Shown here: positions 58,579-64,000 of the stretch, piece by piece
How positions within the stretch are numbered: position 1 is the first letter of the stretch
Layout: every line of letters starts with the position of its first letter
Source of the DNA: Hymenoscyphus infarciens
Lineage: Eukaryota > Ascomycota > Leotiomycetes > Helotiales > Helotiaceae
DNA length: 64,000 nucleotides
Direction: 5' to 3'
Assembly: GCA_001414345.1 (NCBI GenBank)
Contig: LLCB01000010.1
Coordinates: 248,001 to 312,000, forward strand
Position numbers and translations under genes: made by a program
The notes under the pieces: generated by a model
Database searches by the model: none
What the model saw: the letters and a program-made list of their open reading frames with translations, nothing else
What the model was told of the DNA's origin: nothing

Positions 58579-61403
58579 TCAACCATAAGCAGCCATGAGC
58601 TCCTCTTCGTCTGCAAATTGATCCACATTTGCTTTCGAACCTTTCTTGAAAGGCGGGCCTGTCGTCGATACAGACTTTGGATATGCTACCGTGGGGTTCT
58701 GTAAGGCTTTATTGACACTGTACAGACTGTCGTAGAATTGAGCGACCCGAGGATGCGCCATGACCTTGGATTTGTCGAAGTTGTGGACTTCGAGGCCTTC
58801 CTGGCTGACCGCTCGACTCAGTGCAACATACGCTTGCCCCTTCTCAAAGATCTTCTTGAGATCAATCTTAACACGTTCCAGAGTTTGACCTTGGGCCTTG
58901 TGTATTGATAGTGCCCACGCAAGAATGAGAGGTAGTTGTGTACGCTGTGCTTGCACCTCCCCATTGGGCAACTCAATCTTCCAATCTTCTGGCATAACCA
59001 ACAAATCTCTGACAGTCCCGTCAGCAACAGCGAAGCGGACGAGGGGAAACTCTTTCCCAGTGTTTGGATTCGGGTCTTTGTTGTTCGAGTATTTTGCTGT
59101 GAGGCTGATCTTATCCCGACCTTCATCTATCAAAGCATCAATACCTCCTTTTTCATTGATCATGTCGGGGTTTTTATCGTAAATTTCAAATGTGATCTCG
59201 CTCATGAAAGCAATCACTTTGCCCAAGGACCCGTTCACCAATCCGTCATCCATATTTTTGATCAACATAACCTGGGCACCCTTCTTCAATTCCATAGTTT
59301 TAGGAGCCATCATATTGGAAAGAAGTCTGTCACGCATCGTCATGTCGGTGATCGTTCCGGTGTCGACAGCGTCGTATCTGTAGCTCTTGCCCACCAAGGA
59401 GCGCATCCGGGATAGATTAGAATTCTCGACTTCGTATCGTGTTGGGAAACTACAACACACATTAGTCTGAGAATTTCCACAAGACCTCAATCTACTTACA
59501 GTTCGGTTGCTTCTAAGGAATCCTCAAAGGCAGGCTTTCTGTTCAACTTCTTAAAAGCTTTGACCGTGTCGTCGGTGATCTTACCCAAGCGCATCTCATT
59601 CAGCATATTAGCAAAAACTAATTTCTGTTAGTGTCCATACCAACTACAAGAATAGAAAAATTGTCTACCTGGATCTTTCTGACGGAAAACCTCAGTCAGC
59701 CCAATAGTGTGGTGTATCGCAGTCGACCAAGTTCCAGCATCAAAAGCGAACTTGACACCTCTAGATTTGTTGTCGTACTCGGGAACGGGGGGGAGTTGGA
59801 AAAAATCGCCTGTGATCACAAGCTGGATTCCTCCGAAGGGTCGGCCGTTGTTACGCATAGATCTCGCAATTGCCTCGAGCTTGTCAAACAAATCTCCATC
59901 AACCATTGAGATTTCGTCGATAATGAGGATTTTAGTCTTCAACCATCGATTTTTGGCCTTTTGATTTCTCTTGATCTTCTTCACGAGAGCTGGAACATCC
60001 TCCTTACCAAGTCCGATGCCTCCAAAACTGTGCAAAGTAACACCACCAATATTGCATGCCGCCAAGCCTGTGGAGGCCGTCACAGCGACACGATCTGGTT
60101 CTCGAATATATTTCTTGCGAAGCTCAGCAATGATTGATCTCATTAGAACGGACTTTCCTGTTCCGGCTGAACCAGTGAAAAATACACTCTTTGACTGGTT
60201 GACGACCAGGTCTTGAACTCTCCGCTGCTCGGTACTCAAACTAATAGGAGTAATTTTGACAACTGATGCGTGGTGGTTTTCCATCGCTTGTGCGGCAGAT
60301 TGATCGAGCTTTCTTGTGGCCTTCTGCTTGTCCTTATGCCTCTTTTTCTCTTCTTGAACAGCGCTTCCAGTAGTATTCCAAGGCATTTTCTTCTCTTTTG
60401 GCGTAAAAGCCCATTTTGCGGTCTTTAGTTGTGGAGGTGACGATGTCAAGTCTATCGTGTCTTCCTCCTCGATCCTAGCAGCAACTTCATCCTCCTCGGC
60501 TCTTTTTTGCGCCCATGGCAGCGCTCGGCGCTTCGAGGGTCTGGGATTCGAATCGGTCTCGCTGGCAGTCTTCGTTGTGGCTTCGGGGGCGGGCGGTACA
60601 GGTCGTTTTCTAGGTGGTTGTTTATGCGACGGGGATGATGATTCCCAAGTGACTGCGCTACTAGACGGCTGATAATTTCGAGAAACAGCTGACCGTGGAG
60701 CTTCTGGTAATGCGTATGGGGAGGGGGCTTTTTGTATTGGCTTTTGTGAAGGGGGTTTAGGCGGGGCAGCCATTGGCATGGAATTGGGTATCTCGAAGTC
60801 CATATCCAAGTCAATATCATCATCGAAGTCATTCTCGTCAAAATGTACTGGAACTTGATTTCTGAAAGTTGCTTGCGCAAATATTGTTGTCTTTTGAGTG
60901 TCCTGGAAAGAGTCGGGCTTGCTGAAGAGCGAGCTCGCCCCCACAGTCGAACCAGCAGTGCTCTCCGACTTTTGCCTCATGGGCGGTCTGATGTTTGGTG
61001 ATCTCGCACGAAATGGTTTGGCAGCATTGTTGGCACTCGGGTTGATGGTGTTCTTGTAACCAGTAAAACCGCCAATTGATTGGGATGGCTGTCGAGCTTT
61101 CTTGAACTGCTCCTGGATGTTGCCATCGTGTGCGGGGCTGCTCGAGGGAAACAGCTGCTTCTCGAGGGTTGACTTTGGAGGAGGGGCATTGGCACCAGCG
61201 TCCTTTACGGCTCGGCCTAACATTGCGTCTGCGATGGAGGAGTATGGATTTCGTGCATCGAGGGTCGGAATGGTGTATCTGGATCGAGGGGTTCTGCCGA
61301 TGAGGTTAATGGTAATGCCACTTCTCAAGGCAGCAAATGCTCGAAGGTGTCGAGTACAGGTAGCCGAAGAGAAGGCTGGGACTCGAGCGAGGCCAGCCGG
61401 CAT
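58579..61403 (-). CDS. PIF1: ATP-dependent DNA helicase PIF1
   Basis: Three exons (61403-59669, 59617-59500, 59449-58579) encode 907 aa. The first ~30 residues are Arg/Ala-rich, a possible mitochondrial presequence; a long disordered region runs to about 385. The helicase core begins [22 protein letters not shown] with Walker A GSAGTGKS (411-418). It continues with [16 protein letters not shown] (motif Ia), [13 protein letters not shown] (Walker B), [16 protein letters not shown] (motif III with the Q sensor), [17 protein letters not shown] and [25 protein letters not shown] (motif V) plus [19 protein letters not shown] (motif VI). PIF1 is a 5'-to-3' helicase acting on telomeres, G-quadruplexes, Okazaki fragments and mtDNA. 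The two introns (51, 50 nt) restore [18 protein letters not shown] and [12 protein letters not shown]. Confidence 0.93.
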
Positions 61404-62452
61404 ACAATCGTTGAGGAGGGATGGCGCGTGGGAGTGGGAGTGGGAGTGGGAGTGGCAGCGGTTGTCCAGTAAACAAAGGGCGAAGAATATATCGATTGTG
61501 GAAGGAACGTCTCGGGATTTCGTGCGTGGGGAAGTCGCGACCTGGGAGAAGGGGAACGCGACGCGCTAACTTTTCAATTACCCTTCGCTGCCGCTTTAAG
61601 GACTTTAAGGACCCACTTCCCAAGATCTCAAATGCCACCGAGCCCACCAAGGTCGGGTATGCCTGTTCTACGCACTATTTGAAGGCCATATCGCACTAGC
61701 AAGCGCTAGCTCCATTCATTTACTTCTGGTTATTCTTAAGGTCAAGGTTAACTTCTCTTACTCTTCGCGCTCCTACTGTACAGATATTGTATCTCGAGAG
61801 TTCATATCTTTAGCAAGAATGTTGGTTCTCTTGGATTAGTGTTTTTATCTACCTGTTGAGGGTAGTACTGTAGTAACTCCTTAGAGGTGCAGCACTATTA
61901 TTCAGAGTTTTGGTCGTTTTGCGTACACCTGCTTCACCAATGCTTCAGTAAACTGATGAAGAAGGTAAAGTTACTCAGGGTAGTTTAAAAGCTCCCGAAT
62001 CACGATTTCTCAGTTCTTCTAACCCATCATGCATGATTTTGTAATCATTCGAGACTTACTGGGAAACAAGAAACTTTGGTGTACAAAGTCTATGATTGAA
62101 AACCTACGTTGATTGCGAAAAGGTGTCCTAATAATATATTGTCCCGCAAGTAATTTGCATATCCGTTCCCTTCATAATTGAAGTTCATATCCTCCAAGCG
62201 TTGCTAAGTTACCCCGTGTTAAAGACCATCGCGGCCGTTTTCTACCCTCTAAATGCGTGACGCCATTAAAACCACCCAAAGTCAAATAAATATACCGAAT
62301 GAATCAACTCAAACATCCAAACTCTCTCTCTCATCCTCTCCATCACTGTGGAAGATCTTGGAGTCAGTATTGCAATTTCTTGTAGTACGTCTGAGGGGGA
62401 CAGGAGGAAGCAAAGTCTCGAAGCAACCGGAAAAAGAGAAATCGGAGAACAC
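61404..62452. other. Intergenic with a hexamer array near the PIF1 start
   Basis: A GGGAGT hexamer repeats about four times at 61,431-61,455, in the 5' leader or promoter of PIF1. No gene seen; 61,700-62,200 is AT-rich without legible structure. Confidence 0.5.
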
Positions 62453-63103
62453 TCACCTGCTGCTCATATCCTCCATATCCTCCAATTCATCCAAAATCTC
62501 CATATAATCGTCAACATCCTCACCATGCTCACCCTCCACAACCTCCACCTCAGGCTCCTTCACTGCAACAACCTGTCTCCATCTCAAGTTGAGATTGGGT
62601 CTCAAAGTCATCCGAAAGAACTTTCCATCCTCCTCACACTTGACATCCCACTTCTCCGAAGTCATACGGAACGGATGTCCCTCCGCAAACCAATGAATCA
62701 AAGTCATCTCAACCCAGTCATCCTCCAAGTTGTTTGGGCAAACGAAGTAGCGGTGCGAGCGTACTGGTCCGAAGTCTTCGCGGGAAGTCAAATGAATTGC
62801 ATATGGTGTTTGCAAAGTGAGTGGGTTGTTGGCAAGTGCTTCGGGGGTGAGAACCGGTGCAGGAATCCAGGGCTCAGTTGATGGTGTTGTGTCTGGGAGT
62901 TCCTTTTTCTCATCTTCGTGTTCGGTTCCATTGACAAAAGACGTGAGGTCTAGCACACGTCCTCGTCGAGCAGCAAAACCGAGAAATGAGCGGAAGATTG
63001 CATCGTGGATGGCGCGGTTTGGATCGTTGTGTGGCTTGTTGTTCTGGGATGTGTGACTTGGGACTGCTTTGGAGCAACAGAAGATTGGTCTTGCTGCCAA
63101 CAT
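62453..63103 (-). CDS. Hypothetical protein, possible mitochondrial matrix protein
   Basis: A 216-aa frame from the ATG at 63103. The N-terminus (MLAARPIFCCSKAVPSHTS) is basic and acid-free, as in weak mitochondrial presequences. A helical NRAIHDAIFRSFLGFAARRGRVLDLTSF comes next, then a beta-rich part (YAIHLTSREDFGPVRSHRYFVCPNNLEDDWVEMTLIHWFAEGHPFRMTSEKWDVKCEEDGKFFRMTL) and a strongly acidic tail. I do not recognise the family. The stop TGA overlaps a strong splice donor (AG|GTGAGTG). A spliced alternative with an acceptor at about 62,359 would replace the last Arg-stop with about 30 more residues ending near 62,269. The true C-terminus is therefore open. Confidence 0.6.
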   Translation of the reverse strand: MLAARPIFCCSKAVPSHTSQNNKPHNDPNRAIHDAIFRSFLGFAARRGRVLDLTSFVNGTEHEDEKKELPDTTPSTEPWIPAPVLTPEALANNPLTLQTPYAIHLTSREDFGPVRSHRYFVCPNNLEDDWVEMTLIHWFAEGHPFRMTSEKWDVKCEEDGKFFRMTLRPNLNLRWRQVVAVKEPEVEVVEGEHGEDVDDYMEILDELEDMEDMSSR

Positions 63104-64000
63104 CTTGAAGAATGTAATTTGAGCACTGCTCTTGTGGTGAATTTGAGGAGTTTATACTGAAGTTTCAACTTCGATCAAGTGCTCTTGTTTGGTCAAACAG
63201 AAAGAACGAAGATGAGACTGCATGAGGCACCTGAAATAGCAACTTGACCGTGCTTCAGTGGATTATTCCCTCTTGGTAGGCTGTGTAAACAACAAACAAA
63301 GGATTCACACTCGAGTATTGGACTCGTTGTTACAATCACAATACACAAAAGCGTCCACAAGTGGCTGTGAATCACAACTTAGAGCCGATATCGCATCTCA
63401 ACATTTCCCTCAAGAATGCTGGAGTGAAAATGGGAGGTAAATTTCAGCTTCGGAAAAGTCACTTTTTGAAAAGTTCGACGTTTTGTTTTGAATCTCTCGA
63501 GTACATAGCACATAAACGGCGGTGGTCCATGAAAGTTCATATATGACTACGTGTTTCTTAGTAGCTCGATTTTAATTACAGCTTCATCTTTTGCACCCCA
63601 CAAAGATCACTCTTAGAAGATTGTTTTGTTTCGACTCTCTCCAGTACCCGCACCAAGTCGCACAAATCGTGGTTTCTGTTCTAGCATGGCATGGAAGGTT
63701 CCTGCATCAACTAATATTTTCTTCCAACCCAAAAGAAACAATTCGAAACTTTTCTTGACTTTCAAATACAGCAGAGTTGCCCAGTATCGAAATTAGGAGA
63801 ACTCAACAGTTACAAACTCTCTTCATCCTCCACCCCAACAACAGAATTCACAAAACCCGAACAGGAGAAAACGCTGAGTGCTTCCCGCCCCAATGAGATA
63901 CTACGAACTGAACTATCACTTTCACGAAATGGGCAGGATCGCCTCACTTGAATGGGGATGCTGCATAAATTGCCTTATAGAACCGTTTTCGGAGAGTTCA
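63104..64000. other. Right-edge intergenic
   Basis: Only short frames without protein-like character. Nothing supported to the window end. Confidence 0.4.

Noticed and set aside
58936..59415. 159-codon plus-strand frame
   Set aside because: Antisense shadow of the PIF1 helicase core.
1..64000. tRNA, rRNA or CRISPR features
   Set aside because: I looked for GGTTCGA-type T-loops with matching acceptor stems and for regularly spaced repeats; none were convincing.

Overview
The window is nuclear DNA of a filamentous ascomycete (Pezizomycotina). The evidence is the many short introns of about 45-80 nt with GT...AG ends and CTAAC/CTGAC-type branch sites, fungal-specific gene families, and a transposon reduced to extreme AT content by transitions, the hallmark of repeat-induced point mutation (RIP). 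A leotiomycete (Helotiales-like) host is my guess from protein style only.

Layout. 1-13.5 kb is gene-sparse. It holds a decayed 2EXR-type gene, a membrane-anchored double-psi beta-barrel (expansin-like) protein, an NmrA-like NAD(P)-binding protein, a secreted protein with two ricin-like lectin domains, a disordered hypothetical protein, and a small cysteine-rich secreted-protein locus whose first two exons are out of frame. 13,521-27,292 is one large minus-strand Ty3/Gypsy chromovirus-like LTR element of about 13.8 kb. It has 180-bp LTRs, a poly-G polypurine tract and recognisable RT, RNase H, integrase and chromodomain remnants. Downstream of pol it carries a further RIP-decayed reading frame of about 1,440 codons that I could not identify. 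Next to it is a broken zinc-finger-like gene (27.5-28.35 kb).

28.5-34.8 kb is a conserved housekeeping block: the complex I assembly factor NDUFAF5, the AP-2 alpha adaptin with a 14-nt microexon, and Arp2/3 subunit ARPC5. About 11.6 kb of ordinary-composition DNA without a convincing gene follows (34.8-46.4 kb); it contains a perfect 44-bp-arm palindrome flanked by TA that looks like a Tc1/mariner-type MITE. 46.4-63.1 kb is gene-dense: an RBR E3 ubiquitin ligase, a carboxymuconolactone decarboxylase-family protein divergent from a 3-hydroxyisobutyrate dehydrogenase, a three-exon uncharacterised protein, a metallo-beta-lactamase-fold hydrolase, the decapping activator Edc3, a PIF1 helicase and an uncharacterised acidic-tailed protein.

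The genes do not form one pathway. Most are housekeeping functions (vesicle coats, actin nucleation, mRNA decay, genome maintenance, respiration, valine catabolism). The accessory interest lies in the left 13 kb (secreted and cell-surface proteins, decayed genes) and in the large retroelement. Intron boundaries were placed by reading splice signals and checking reading phase by hand; no alignment or expression data were available.
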